64,000 bases of DNA from assembly GCA_021323655.1 (NCBI GenBank), contig JAJPKO010000015.1, positions 95,926 to 159,925 of the forward strand. The letters run 5' to 3'. Origin of the DNA: Acidobacteriaceae bacterium. Lineage in GTDB: Bacteria; Acidobacteriota; Terriglobia; Terriglobales; Acidobacteriaceae. A program made the position numbers and the translations under genes. Below, piece by piece: positions 29,975 through 40,303 of the stretch. The notes beneath the pieces are model-generated. The model searched no databases, was not told the origin of the DNA, and saw only the letters and a program-made list of their open reading frames with translations. Each line of letters opens with the position of its first letter. The stretch's first letter is position 1.

Positions 29975-32900
29975 ATGCGCGCGTTCTTTTATGCACTGAT
30001 GGTGCTATCCGCGACCGAGGTTATGGCTTACTCGCCTCCGGTCGAAACTGTCGGCCCACTTACGGTACGCATTGAGCGGCCGTCGTTGGGCGCATATGGG
30101 GCTGACGGATGGGTGAAGTTTGATCGGCCGGACACACCAACCACTCTTTATGTGGAATTGCATAGCGCTGCCGATCAGCCGCTCAACGGTACGCTTCATG
30201 TGCGCGTGATCGACCACTGGCGCGTCGCGCCCGATGGGCCAGTGCCCTTCACTCTCTCGCCGCGCGGATCCGCAAGAATGGCGTTCCAGATCAGCTTCGG
30301 CAGCGGTACTTATAATGCAGACTATCCGATCCATGCCCTGGCCGAGTTCGATTACGAGGGCCGACACCTGGTAGCGCACCCTATTCTGATCGTCGCGACC
30401 ACGCAGGCCGATATTCCGCGCGCGCCGCTACCGGTGGAATGGAAACCTGTTCCAGTGCCCGCCAACGGCGCTATGGGCCTATGGCGAGAACCGGTGCGGC
30501 GCGAGTGGACGACCGTCCACACGGAACAGCCTCAATCCGGGGCCACCGGGCAGGAAAATTTCGAGCTTCACCCTGCCATCCAGTATTCCGAGCACTTCGA
30601 TCGCCGTGAGGGGATCAGGATGACGTTGGGCGAGCGCCTGCCTTCCAAGCGCGAGACGGTGAGCGCCTGTACGGTGGAATACGCATTGGCGCTGCCCAAG
30701 TCGGGGCCTCTGGCGCTGCGCTTTGGCGCCGCGGCTCTCAACGGCGCGCTGTTTCGCGTCCGTGTCATGCGATTCGATTCCTCTTCTTCCGAAGAAGGAG
30801 CCGTTCTTCTCGAAAGGCGAGTGACTGCAAAGGATTCCCAGGATATCGAGGCAGATCTTACCGGCTACGCCGGACAAGATGTGCGAATTCAACTTGAAAG
30901 CACGGGCGATGCCGGTCCCGCTTGGTGGGTCGAGCCTACGATCGTTGCTGGAAAGCCGCAAACTCCCGCCGCTTTTCCTCCGCCCTCGGGCGCCCCTTCG
31001 CGCTTGCTCGGCACGGTGCAGGGTTATGAGGTGCGGGTATACCCGGGCAGCCGTGGAATGCTCGATTCGACGATCGCGCTGGCGAAGGGCGGTCAAACCT
31101 TGATGGTTCATGGGTTTCGTATCAAGGTGCTCGGCGACGATGTCGGAGATTGGGGATCGGTCAGCGAACTGATGGCGGTCCACGAGGAATCGGCCTCCGG
31201 GCACTACCGCCTACGCCATCACTTCCGCAGTTGGGCCGGCTCGTTCGAGATTCTCGCGGAAATGTGGGTGAATGCTCGTGGTCTTCAAGTCCGCTTTTGG
31301 ATGGAAAACCTCCCCCCGGCGCGGCCATGGCTGGCTGTCTACCTTGAGGATGTCTCTGCCGGGCCATGGAGCGAACGCCTGGCAAGGGTCTATGCCGGCC
31401 CGGGCAACGTTATTCAGGATCCTCAGGCCTTTCACCTCAACTTCGATGGCCATCAACTGGCCACTTCGTATGTGGGATTTGATTTTGCCGACGGCGTCTC
31501 CCTGCTTCAGGGCGTGGATGCTATTCCGGACAAGCTTCAAGTCGATCCTTCAGATCACACTTACACGTTGGTTACTCCACATGCGCAAACTATCACCTTT
31601 CTCCCTGCGGATAATGTATGGCAGGCTGTGAAACTCTGGCGGGCAAATGAGCTTCAAGCCTCGGCCGGGGTTCCCAAACTGGCAGGACGTTTTGTATTCG
31701 ATCTCTGGCAAACCGATTACGCTGCGAACACCCAGGCTTTGGAGCGTGCCTTCCGCTATGGCCTGACCGACGCCTTGGTGGTCTGGCACGATTGGCAGCG
31801 CTGGGGATACGATTTTCGGCTGCCTGATATCTATCCTCCCAATCCGAAGTACGGAACGCTCGAGGAATTCCGGAAACTGGTGCAGATATGCCGGGAGCAT
31901 GGCGTATTATTCGCTCCGCATGATAACTACACCGATTTCTACCCTGATTCGGAGAACTTCAGCTACAACAATGTGGCTCTGCAGGATAATGGCCAGCCGG
32001 AGCCATCTTGGTATCACGCAGAGGTCGATGCGCAGTCCTACCAGGCCATCCCTGATCGCATTCGCCCATTTGTCGAGCGAAATCTCCGGCTCGAAAGACA
32101 GGGTTTTTCACCCACAGCGTACTATGTGGATGTACTTTCGGCGCTGGCGCCGTACGATTACTGGACCACGGACGGCCAGTTCGTGAGCCGCAGTGTTACG
32201 AGAAAGATATGGGGGGAAACCTTTGCCTGGATGCGGAACTACCTTGGTGATAATGCGCCGCAGATCTCAGAAGCCGGCCATGACCGTCTGATAGGTTTCC
32301 TGGACGGCGCACAAGCCAATATGCTGCGTGTCGACTCCAAGCCCGATCCCTTTGTATGGAACATCCAATGCGCGGACGCCGAACGCATTCCCTGGATGGA
32401 TGCGGCCTACCATGACCGGTTCGCGCTACACGGCGCCGGCTACCAGGATCGCTACACTTCGGGAGGACTCGATGTTGCAACCCACGGCATCTTCAGCGAC
32501 GACTACATGGCCACGGAGATGCTAAGCGGTCATCCCGCTAAGGTTGAGGAGCCGTTTTCACGCAACGTGGTACGTAAATACTGGCTATTCCATGACATCA
32601 TGCGCGCGCTTGCCTTGCGGCGTATCGAAGGCGTGGAATTTGTGGCCGGTGACATCCACCGGCAGCACGTGACGTGGAACAATGGAGCCGAGGTGTGGGT
32701 CAATCGCAGTGTGAGCGATTGGCAAGTGGGCGGCCGCACACTTCCACCGTATGGTTTCTATGCTCGTGTCCCAGTGACGGGAGGCGCAGTTGAAACCGCT
32801 GTTGTGCGGCAAGCGAGCGGCATCGTCGAGTGGTCCCGTTCTCCAAACGCATACTACTTTAGCGATCGCAATGGTGCCGCATACAGACTGAGCAGGGAAG

Positions 32901-33148
32901 AAGGCGCATGGCGAGTTGTGGCCGCTCCTGACAGCGCAGCCTTCACGGCGCGTGTGCCATGGCCCGCCCCGCTGCCCGCTCAGGCGACGTCAATCGATGA
33001 GAACGGCAACGAGATCGGGCACGTACCCATCCGCCGCGAAGGAGAAACTCTTATTTTCTCATTTGACTCTAAGACGTTCGCATTTGTGATCGGGGACTGC
33101 TCACTGGGCTGGAATCGTCACTCCCGTACGTGCCAGAGCAAGAATTGA
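29975..33148 (+). CDS. Large secreted protein, predicted glycosidase of unassigned family
   Basis: 1,057 aa. A signal peptide (FFYALMVLSATEVMAYS) is followed by beta-rich domains (about residues 30-330), a supersandwich-like region with galactose-mutarotase-type features (MWVNARGLQVRFWMENLPP), and a (beta/alpha)8-like part from about residue 570: ALVVWHDWQRWGYDFRLPD, GVLFAPHDNYTDFYPD, AYYVDVLSALAPYDYW, NAPQISEAGHDRLIG. Conserved-looking acids D and E in YVDV and SEAGHD are candidate catalytic residues. The layout recalls GH101-like endo-alpha-GalNAcases and DUF5696-type proteins, but I cannot assign it. ATG has GAGGG upstream; a hairpin follows the stop. Single gene. Confidence 0.65.
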   Translation: MRAFFYALMVLSATEVMAYSPPVETVGPLTVRIERPSLGAYGADGWVKFDRPDTPTTLYVELHSAADQPLNGTLHVRVIDHWRVAPDGPVPFTLSPRGSARMAFQISFGSGTYNADYPIHALAEFDYEGRHLVAHPILIVATTQADIPRAPLPVEWKPVPVPANGAMGLWREPVRREWTTVHTEQPQSGATGQENFELHPAIQYSEHFDRREGIRMTLGERLPSKRETVSACTVEYALALPKSGPLALRFGAAALNGALFRVRVMRFDSSSSEEGAVLLERRVTAKDSQDIEADLTGYAGQDVRIQLESTGDAGPAWWVEPTIVAGKPQTPAAFPPPSGAPSRLLGTVQGYEVRVYPGSRGMLDSTIALAKGGQTLMVHGFRIKVLGDDVGDWGSVSELMAVHEESASGHYRLRHHFRSWAGSFEILAEMWVNARGLQVRFWMENLPPARPWLAVYLEDVSAGPWSERLARVYAGPGNVIQDPQAFHLNFDGHQLATSYVGFDFADGVSLLQGVDAIPDKLQVDPSDHTYTLVTPHAQTITFLPADNVWQAVKLWRANELQASAGVPKLAGRFVFDLWQTDYAANTQALERAFRYGLTDALVVWHDWQRWGYDFRLPDIYPPNPKYGTLEEFRKLVQICREHGVLFAPHDNYTDFYPDSENFSYNNVALQDNGQPEPSWYHAEVDAQSYQAIPDRIRPFVERNLRLERQGFSPTAYYVDVLSALAPYDYWTTDGQFVSRSVTRKIWGETFAWMRNYLGDNAPQISEAGHDRLIGFLDGAQANMLRVDSKPDPFVWNIQCADAERIPWMDAAYHDRFALHGAGYQDRYTSGGLDVATHGIFSDDYMATEMLSGHPAKVEEPFSRNVVRKYWLFHDIMRALALRRIEGVEFVAGDIHRQHVTWNNGAEVWVNRSVSDWQVGGRTLPPYGFYARVPVTGGAVETAVVRQASGIVEWSRSPNAYYFSDRNGAAYRLSREEGAWRVVAAPDSAAFTARVPWPAPLPAQATSIDENGNEIGHVPIRREGETLIFSFDSKTFAFVIGDCSLGWNRHSRTCQSKN

Positions 33149-33149
33149 C

Positions 33150-33179
33150 CACGTCGCTTCGCGGAAGCTGAGTGACGTG
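33150..33179 (+). terminator. Hairpin right after the large glycosidase gene
   Basis: CACGTC/GACGTG outer arms and GCTTC/GAAGC inner arms around a GCG loop, with a 5-nt bulge; it begins 2 bp after the stop codon. No clear U tract. Confidence 0.4.
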
Positions 33180-33345
33180 TCGGAGTAAAGGAGTTCATCG
33201 CACAGTTCTGATTTCACAGACAACAGGATTTTCGAATGGTTTCGACACGGGTTCGGCGTGGCCATGGTCTCGATGATCGTTTCAAACCACGTAGAGGGGT
33301 GCCCCCGGTCCCTCGCTCTTCTTGATAACATGACGCTCAGCGCTC

Positions 33346-33418
33346 ACCTAATGGGATGGACCCCGCCTCGTGGAGGTGAGTTGGTAGGCTCGCTACGAGG
33401 GTTGACAGACCATTAGGT
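33346..33418. repeat. Nested inverted repeats, possible mobile-element scar
   Basis: ACCTAATGG (33346-33354) is the exact reverse complement of CCATTAGGT (33410-33418). Inside it CCTCGT (33366-33371) is inverted as ACGAGG (33395-33400). About 73 bp overall, MITE-like in shape, within a 398-bp spacer (33150-33547) that holds no gene. Confidence 0.5.
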
Positions 33419-33547
33419 CACTTCGATGTTGCCTCCATTCGCCGTGAATCCGCTTGCGGATTCTTTCCGCCGGAGATGGATAGAATCCTGGCATGCAGGT
33501 CGCCGGTAGGTACGATTCGGCTGCAATCGCCGGATTTTGCCGCGGCC

Positions 33548-34312
33548 TCACGAATTCAGTGGCAGTCCAGAGCCGAAACCGCCGTCTACGGCAACCTGTG
33601 CACCTGTCATGAAGGAAGACTCATCAGAGGCTAGAAATGCAGCCACTCGCGCGACCTCTTCAGGCAGGCCGACCCGCCCCAGCGCGTGCAGCTTCCCAGC
33701 GGCTCTGCGCGCGGCCGCCGGATCGGGCTGCGCCTGGAAATAGCCCTCGGCGAGACCCGCATCAATATACCCGGGGCAGATGCAGTTCACCCGCACATGC
33801 GCCGGACCGCAGTCGATTGCCATCGCTTTTGTGAGACCGATGATTGCAGCCTTCGTAGCGCAATAGCCGGCGCAATAAGGTTCGGCGAAGTAGCCGTTAA
33901 CCGAGGACATGTTCACGATTGCGCCGCGTGTCCGGCGAAGCTCGGGGAGAAATGCACGCGAGCAGAGAAATACGCCACCTACGTTGACCGCCATTTGCCT
34001 GCTCCACTCTTCGGGCGTAGTGTCTTCGACCTTCTTATTTACTTGAATTGCCGCGTTGTTGACGAGGATGTCTACTCTTCCGAACGCTTCGAGGGTTCTT
34101 TCCGCCAGCAAGCATACCGATTTTGGATCCGAGACATCTGTTGGGACAGCAATGGCTTTGCCGCCGATCTTTTTGGCCGTAGACTGCGCGGCGCTATCAT
34201 CAATGTCCGCAATAACCAATATGGCTCCCTCATGGGCAAACTCGATCGCGCAGGCTCGTCCGATTCCTGAACCAGAGCCTGTAATCACTGCCACTTTTTG
34301 TTCGAGCTTCAT
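33548..34312 (-). CDS. Short-chain dehydrogenase/reductase
   Basis: 254 aa. Classical SDR: nucleotide-binding AVITGSGSGIGRACA, an Asp at the end of beta2 (IADID) predicting NAD(H) preference, NNAA, active-site Ser in VNMSSVNGYF and YCATK with catalytic Tyr and Lys, then PG...(Q/V) loop. Start ATG lies 21 bp downstream of the GH30 stop, so it is co-transcribed with the GH30 and enolase-superfamily genes. Probably oxidises a sugar or sugar acid released by that pathway (inference). Confidence 0.9.
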   Translation of the reverse strand: MKLEQKVAVITGSGSGIGRACAIEFAHEGAILVIADIDDSAAQSTAKKIGGKAIAVPTDVSDPKSVCLLAERTLEAFGRVDILVNNAAIQVNKKVEDTTPEEWSRQMAVNVGGVFLCSRAFLPELRRTRGAIVNMSSVNGYFAEPYCAGYCATKAAIIGLTKAMAIDCGPAHVRVNCICPGYIDAGLAEGYFQAQPDPAAARRAAGKLHALGRVGLPEEVARVAAFLASDESSFMTGAQVAVDGGFGSGLPLNS

Positions 34313-34333
34313 CTGTAGCCCCGCACAGAATCT

Positions 34334-35764
34334 TCACTTATCATTATGGTCGCTTGCCACAAGCGTAAAGACTGCTTCGTCCGGAAGATCTATCTCGACC
34401 AAGTTCTCCCTGACTGGAAACGTCCCCTGCTTTATGCAATTCACCGTTCGGCTCGTAAGATAAAGGTCCAAATGGTCAGGCAGGTGAGCTGAGCTACGAA
34501 GTGAGATCTGGATGTGATTGGGACCACCCTCTTTCACTCCCACTATGACGAGATCATTCCCAGCGTTCTCAAAAGCCGACACTGTCAACTTCTCCCCTTT
34601 TGCGATCGCGCTAATACGTGTGGCTCCCGGATGGACAAAGTGGTAAAGTTGACGCACCGCATAGTACCTTTTACGTGGATAGTAGACTTGGTCGGCGCTG
34701 TGATATAGACCGTAGTATGTCAAGCGTCGCATGCATTCTTCGTAATCATCGAAGGCATTGAAGTAGAAGAGACCATTCGCGCCCTGATTGAGCGCGGTGA
34801 GAGCGCGGCGATTAGACGCAAGCCCGTAGCTGGTCCACTCGTTTTCCTCGGTTTTGTCTTCGTCATTGAGGTCGCCATACTCGCTCAGCCACACGTGGGT
34901 ATTAGGATACGCACTCGAATGCACGCGTGCCACCTGGGATCCGACGGATTGATCGCCATAAGAGTGGTAGGCGAGCGCTCCTAACTGCCTCATCACCTTC
35001 CTGTCCTGGAGGATCGGCGTCGTGTAATCGTTAGCGATGTTGGCATTATCCGGCGCAATCAGTCGAATATCATCTAGGCCTTCTTTTCGGAGTCTTTCTA
35101 TCAACGCATCGAGGATTGCCGGAGCGTCAGCCGGATCGATCCGCGGGCCCTCGTTCGGATAACAATCGGTCTCGTTGAATGGACTGAAGTACTGAAACTT
35201 AAGATGCTCGTGGGAACGTGCGTACCGCAACATCGAAACCATCTCTTTGGCGAACTCCGGGTACATCGATGGCTTCATGGGGGGAAGTTTGCTCTCGGGA
35301 GCACACACATCATGCTTCGGAGGCGTGCTGCTGTCTGCAAGCATCCAGTCCGGCACAGGGCCCATCATCGCCAATTCCGGTTGGATCCCACGCCTGTTCA
35401 GATATCGGACCGCATTCCATGTTGCTTCGAAAATCGGCGATGAATATCGGTTGTCATAGTATTCCCAGTTCATTACCTCCGATGAAGAGTTGGGATTAGT
35501 TGTCTCCCAGTCGCTTGCGACAAGATATGGAACTACTCGAAACATTGTCACACCGAGATCATCGATGAACCTATCGAACATTGCTTTTTGATCGTCGCGA
35601 AAATAGGGTGCTGTAAAATTCAGTCCAAAACCGTCAATAGTTTGGAACCGCTGCGATGTATCGACGATGACTCTGCTCGACGCGACAGCAACCTCTTTCT
35701 GTGCCGCAATCGGCATGGCCACAAGCATCGCCCATATCCAAAATGTAAAGAAACCGACTCGCAT
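34334..35764 (-). CDS. Secreted clan-A glycosidase, GH30-like
   Basis: 476 aa. Signal peptide FFTFWIWAMLVAMPIAAQ. The catalytic barrel starts with the GH30-type phrase FQTIDGFGLNF. The general acid is Glu198 in FSPFNETD and the likely nucleophile Glu295 in VWLSEYGDL, the spacing seen in clan A. The C-terminal RYYAVRQLYHFVHPGATRI plus beta-sandwich matches GH30 architecture. GGAGGG 5 nt before the ATG. First 33 bp follow the enolase-superfamily gene on the same strand. Substrate (glucan, xylan, galactan) not decidable. Confidence 0.82.
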   Translation of the reverse strand: MRVGFFTFWIWAMLVAMPIAAQKEVAVASSRVIVDTSQRFQTIDGFGLNFTAPYFRDDQKAMFDRFIDDLGVTMFRVVPYLVASDWETTNPNSSSEVMNWEYYDNRYSSPIFEATWNAVRYLNRRGIQPELAMMGPVPDWMLADSSTPPKHDVCAPESKLPPMKPSMYPEFAKEMVSMLRYARSHEHLKFQYFSPFNETDCYPNEGPRIDPADAPAILDALIERLRKEGLDDIRLIAPDNANIANDYTTPILQDRKVMRQLGALAYHSYGDQSVGSQVARVHSSAYPNTHVWLSEYGDLNDEDKTEENEWTSYGLASNRRALTALNQGANGLFYFNAFDDYEECMRRLTYYGLYHSADQVYYPRKRYYAVRQLYHFVHPGATRISAIAKGEKLTVSAFENAGNDLVIVGVKEGGPNHIQISLRSSAHLPDHLDLYLTSRTVNCIKQGTFPVRENLVEIDLPDEAVFTLVASDHNDK

Positions 35765-35796
35765 GATCCCTCCGGAGAATTCTCTTTAACTCGACT

Positions 35797-36933
35797 CTAG
35801 AGTTTGATTCCAAAGCGCTCCAGGGCGTCCGTGCGCAGCGTAACTCCCAATCCAGGACCATCCGGCACTGCCACAAATCCATCGATCATGCGGATGTCTT
35901 GGTTCGTAATTTCGTCGCGCAGAATCGTGTCTTGCTCCACTACGTACTCGAGGATAAACGAGTTCGAAATGGAAGCAAGGAAGTGAAGAGACGCTGCGAT
36001 ATTGATATAGGTTGTGAAACCATGGTTAACCACTGGGAGCGCGCGATCTTCCGCAAGCGAAGCAATCTTCATCGCTTCGGTAAAGCCCCCGCAGCGTGTC
36101 AGGTCGACTTGAACAATGTCGATCTTTCCACGGTCCATCAGGTCGAGAAAGGACAGTCGGCTGCTTTCCTCCTCTCCAGCGGCAATCCGCAGCGGAGTGG
36201 ATTCGCAGAGCCGGCGATAACCATCGTAGTTGTCCGGTAAAAGAGGCTCTTCAAACCAATAAGGGCGAAATTGTTCGAACTGCTTCGCACGGTGTATGGC
36301 TGTCTTAGTGTCGTAGCAGAGTCCAGCATCGATCATGAGATCCGCGCCATCACCGACTCCTTCACGAGCCGAGCGAACAAGATCCAGATCCAACTTCTCG
36401 TCTTGCCCCAGTGGGCCCCATCCGAATTTGACCGCGCTGAAACCCTGACTAACGAAGCGCTCCCCCCGTTCACGGGTGTCGGCGGGCGTATCCCCAAAGA
36501 GGGTGCTCGCGTACGCCCGAATCTTCGAGTGAAATCCGCCACCGAGCAGCTTCCAGACTGGCATTCCTAAGGCCTTCCCCTTGATATCCCAGAGCGCCAG
36601 ATCGATGCCGCCCATGGCGTGGATCGCAATGCCTCGCCGTCCCGAATAGATGTTTTCTCGGTACATTTTGTGCCAGATCTTCTCCGTCTCGAAGGGATCT
36701 TCACCGATCACCAACGAGCGAAGGCCAGCCGTAACGGCATGAGAGTAAGGCCCTTCGATAGCTCCCTTGACGGCCAATGGCGCGGAGTCCACCTCGCCCA
36801 GGCCGGAGATTCCGGCGTCCGTCTCCACAACAACGATCAACGCATCCTGACCGCTATCAGCCCGGTCTCGCACGACATTTGACCGCAGATAATATGTCTT
36901 TACATCGGTGATTTTCATCGTCAACTTCGACAT
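35797..36933 (-). CDS. Enolase-superfamily (mandelate racemase/muconate lactonizing) acid-sugar dehydratase
   Basis: 378 aa, possibly 373 if the ATG at 36918 (MKITDVKTYYL) is used. Barrel motifs: SAVKFGWGPLG where KxK is usual, LMIDAGLCYD first metal Asp, WFEEPLLPDNYDGY second ligand Glu, RIAAGEEESS third, DIVQVDLTRCGG and PVVNHGFTTY with the catalytic His. This supports dehydration of a sugar acid rather than racemisation of mandelate. First gene of the three-gene operon with the GH30 and SDR genes: polysaccharide to sugar to sugar acid to keto-deoxy acid (inference). Confidence 0.85.
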   Translation of the reverse strand: MSKLTMKITDVKTYYLRSNVVRDRADSGQDALIVVVETDAGISGLGEVDSAPLAVKGAIEGPYSHAVTAGLRSLVIGEDPFETEKIWHKMYRENIYSGRRGIAIHAMGGIDLALWDIKGKALGMPVWKLLGGGFHSKIRAYASTLFGDTPADTRERGERFVSQGFSAVKFGWGPLGQDEKLDLDLVRSAREGVGDGADLMIDAGLCYDTKTAIHRAKQFEQFRPYWFEEPLLPDNYDGYRRLCESTPLRIAAGEEESSRLSFLDLMDRGKIDIVQVDLTRCGGFTEAMKIASLAEDRALPVVNHGFTTYINIAASLHFLASISNSFILEYVVEQDTILRDEITNQDIRMIDGFVAVPDGPGLGVTLRTDALERFGIKL

Positions 36934-37479
36934 CAGATGTTCAGCTGTTTACTCACTCTAGAAGGATTCCGCTTGAAGTTACAATCTTAGCCGCGAGGAA
37001 TTGGTTTTTTTGTCCCTCCTATCGGACAGGTAAATTGATAAGGCTCCCATCGGTTCAAATTGGTCCGGAAACATCAATTAAATATTCAGAAGCCGATGCC
37101 AGAGGTCTTTCGGAGGGCGAGGATACACCCTGTATGCAAGAGCCTTCTTCAACAGGCTGCGAAAGAGTCTTTGTTTCCCACTTTTTCCTACAGGAGTTTG
37201 GGATGACAGAGTGATGCGTGGAGATGATGGGCAGTAGAGCCGGATGTTCGATTATGTGAGATTGGAACTGCGGATTCCCGGAGGATCATTCGGCGAGGGC
37301 GATACGAGTGAGAGGGGACCGGTCGTTACAGCGGATGGATGCAGTGTTCTACAAGCTATATGGGAAGAAGGATGGAGTCGTCGATTGCTTTTTCAGCAAT
37401 CGTGTCGCGCAGTGAGTGGTGTGTTTCACCTTGTTGCGACTTGCGGCCCGGTGTTGATGTTCGGAGGAAGGGAGATCAA
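36934..37479. other. Intergenic, no gene recognised
   Basis: Divergent spacer of 546 bp between the enolase-superfamily operon and the CehA-like gene. AT-rich around 37000-37090. It ends with GGAGGAAGGGAG serving the next gene. No gene or convincing promoter seen. Confidence 0.45.
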
Positions 37480-40173
37480 ATGAAGATCTGGACCAGAAGA
37501 GAGTTTCTCGAAATTTCTGCCGTTGCGATGAGTACAGCCACGATGATCCCTGGCTCGCAGTCAGCATCTGGTGAAGAACCGCGGCCTGCAGTTACGGATG
37601 GTTTTTCACCGATCGCTTTGAAGGGGAATACGTCGTTCGAAGAACTTGCCAAGGCCGATGTGTCAGACACGATGCGCTGGGCTGCTCCCAAGGCGCTTCG
37701 TGGTTCGGTTGTGCTGTGGGGTATGCCTTTCCGGATTGATCGTCCTCTTCTGCTCAGGGACCGGCCTGTCCTGGAGCAGACCTCCGGGCTAAGGGCCGAG
37801 TGGTTGGTCTTCCACCACACAGCAGACGTCAAGCCCTTGCGAGCCGATGACAACGGATTCATCCGGCCCATGCAAGGCGAGGGCTATCTCGGCGAGCATA
37901 TCGCCGACTACGTGATCATGTTTGCCGATGGAACAGAGGTGCGCGAAGCCATTCGGCGGCGTCACCAGATCGGAATGCTGCATGCGAGGTGGGGCGAGAA
38001 TTGCTTTCAGGCAGTTGCACAGAATAAACCATTCCCGATTCGCCTAGTCTCTGAACAGCCTTCTATCCTCGCGAGTTTACCGGGCACTCCCCCTGGCAGC
38101 GTGGAGACCCGCGTCGATTTAACTGATCGAGAGGAGTGGCTCAATTGGCTTTGGGCCTGGCAAAACCCACATCCCGAAAAGGAGATCACGTCGCTGAGGT
38201 TCGAACCGATCTCTGGCATCATTGTCATCTCTGCGGTATCAGCCGGCAAAGCCAGCTCGCAGCCCTTGCGATGGGAAGGGCGTCGAAAAGCGATTTTGAA
38301 ATTGCCTGAAGACCATAACCTTCAACTCGACGTGGACGGCAAAGGTCAATGGAAGCAGATTCAGATCGATATGGGACAGGTGATCTCCGTCGAGCCACGG
38401 ACTGTCTATCCGAACGCCGATTGGGAACAAACCTACAACAACAAGATGCCCGAGGCCCGAGATCACGAACTACTGGTGGAGTACACGGCTCATGCCGATG
38501 CCAATTTCCATCTGTGGAATGGATCAAAGATTCCTGTCTCCGAGCTGGACGAGCGTCTTGTCTCAGGACCGTTAACGCGCGTGAGTCCGGCAACACGACC
38601 AGTCAAGATTCGCATTTTGGAAAAGCAGAGCGGCAAGCCTGTGCCGGTCAAGTTGCACGTTCACGGAGACAGCAGCGAATATCTCGCCCCTGTGGATCAC
38701 CATCGCACCGCAAATAACCGGTGGTTCCAAGATTATGCGCCGGAGTTTCGGACCAGTGTATGGTACGAGACGCAGTCCGGCACCTTGGTGAGCAGTGATG
38801 ACCACCGCTGCGCCTATATAGATGGCGAAACGATCATCGATCTACCAATTGGCACTGTATACATCGAGATCAGCAAGGGCTTCGAAATCAAACCGGTTCG
38901 CAGGAGATTCCCCGTAACGTCCGCAACAGAACAGATCGAAATCGACATTGAGCGAGTTCTTCCCTGGCGGGATCGTGGATGGGTGACAGCTGACACCCAT
39001 GTGCATTTTCTTTCCCCGCCCACTGCCCGCCTGGAAGGCTCTGCCGAAGGCGTCAACATTGTTAATCTCCTGGCAAGCCAGTGGGGAGAGCTAATGACGA
39101 ATGTGGGCGATTTCGATGGCGCGACGACGTTCGGATCTAAGGAGTCTGGAGGTGACGGGGAATGGATGGTGCGGGTGGGCACAGAAAACCGGCATCATGT
39201 CCTCGGGCACATCTCTCTGCTCGGCTACAAAGGACCGATCATTGCACCCATGTGTTCCGGCGGCCCTGGTGAGTCCGCGCTAGGAGATCCTGTTGGGGTG
39301 CTTTTGACGGAATGGGCCGAGCAGTGTAGGCAGCAAAATGGAATTGTCATACTGCCGCACTTTCCCAATCCACGATGCGAACAATCCGCGGTTCTAGTAG
39401 ACGAAAAGGCAGATGGCATCGAAATGACTTCAGGGCAATCCTTGTACTCCGGTATCGACCCCTACTCGCTCTCCGACTGGTATCGCTATCTGAATCTCGG
39501 TTACTTCACCGCAGCTGTTGGCGGGACTGACAAAATGGCGGCTGAAACTGCAGTTGGGACAGTGAGAACCTACGCGAGAATTCCTGCCGAGAGTGAATTT
39601 ACCTACGAATCGTGGAAAGCTGCGATACGTGGCGGTGAAACCTTTGTGACGTATGGTCCGCTGATGAACTTCGCTGTCGAAGGAAAGCCAGCCGGAAGCA
39701 GGATCTCAATGAAGGCCAGCGGTGGAACGGTTGACGTGACGTGGCAGGTGGCAAGCGTGACCGTACCGATGAGTAGAGTGGATCTCATCGTCAATGGTGA
39801 AGTTCGCGAGAGCCGCATCGTGCAGCCGGAACAGGACGTCGGCCACTGGAAGGTTCGTATTGAAAGGAGTTCCTGGGTGGCGCTCCTCGTACGAGGTCAT
39901 CATCCTGACAAACCGGAGATCATCGCAGCACATTCCTCACCGGTCATGATCCCAGTGGAAGGCACGGAGTTCTTTGCAGCAGCGGATGCGTGCACCATTC
40001 TTGATCAGATTGAAGGTGCGCTTGCCTATCTCGATACAATCGGCACCCGAGCCGAGGATCAAGCCTATAAGAGAATGAGGATGAAACTGATGTCAACCTA
40101 TCGAAAACTTCACAACCAACTACATCAAAACGGTCACTACCACGAGCACAGTAATGGGACTGTTCACCAGTAG
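37480..40173 (+). CDS. Tat-exported CehA/McbA-type metallohydrolase, long form
   Basis: 897 aa. The ATG at 37480 follows GGAGGAAGGGAG and opens on a Tat-like signal (TRREFLEISAVAMSTATM); an upstream in-frame start adds 47 unlikely residues. The N-terminal half (about 450 residues) is beta-rich and unassigned. The metallohydrolase domain opens with WVTADTHVHFLSP and continues with LGHISLLGYKG, ILPHFPNPRCE, VGGTDKM and YESWKAAIRGGETFVTYGP. The C-terminus is helical and His-rich. It shares the domain and the SWK/KWxxxxxxGRT-type block with the 27653-29026 protein. Substrate unknown. Confidence 0.8.
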   Translation: MKIWTRREFLEISAVAMSTATMIPGSQSASGEEPRPAVTDGFSPIALKGNTSFEELAKADVSDTMRWAAPKALRGSVVLWGMPFRIDRPLLLRDRPVLEQTSGLRAEWLVFHHTADVKPLRADDNGFIRPMQGEGYLGEHIADYVIMFADGTEVREAIRRRHQIGMLHARWGENCFQAVAQNKPFPIRLVSEQPSILASLPGTPPGSVETRVDLTDREEWLNWLWAWQNPHPEKEITSLRFEPISGIIVISAVSAGKASSQPLRWEGRRKAILKLPEDHNLQLDVDGKGQWKQIQIDMGQVISVEPRTVYPNADWEQTYNNKMPEARDHELLVEYTAHADANFHLWNGSKIPVSELDERLVSGPLTRVSPATRPVKIRILEKQSGKPVPVKLHVHGDSSEYLAPVDHHRTANNRWFQDYAPEFRTSVWYETQSGTLVSSDDHRCAYIDGETIIDLPIGTVYIEISKGFEIKPVRRRFPVTSATEQIEIDIERVLPWRDRGWVTADTHVHFLSPPTARLEGSAEGVNIVNLLASQWGELMTNVGDFDGATTFGSKESGGDGEWMVRVGTENRHHVLGHISLLGYKGPIIAPMCSGGPGESALGDPVGVLLTEWAEQCRQQNGIVILPHFPNPRCEQSAVLVDEKADGIEMTSGQSLYSGIDPYSLSDWYRYLNLGYFTAAVGGTDKMAAETAVGTVRTYARIPAESEFTYESWKAAIRGGETFVTYGPLMNFAVEGKPAGSRISMKASGGTVDVTWQVASVTVPMSRVDLIVNGEVRESRIVQPEQDVGHWKVRIERSSWVALLVRGHHPDKPEIIAAHSSPVMIPVEGTEFFAAADACTILDQIEGALAYLDTIGTRAEDQAYKRMRMKLMSTYRKLHNQLHQNGHYHEHSNGTVHQ

Positions 40174-40303
40174 CGCCGTTTTTGTGACGATGTGCACAGT
40201 GCTTGATAGAGTTGCCTCTCGTGTGCAACCAATTCGAGTTTCTCGCCGAGAGTGCTAAACGCCTGGTCGAAGAAGCAGTCGGGAAAATCCGGGAGGCATT
40301 CGC

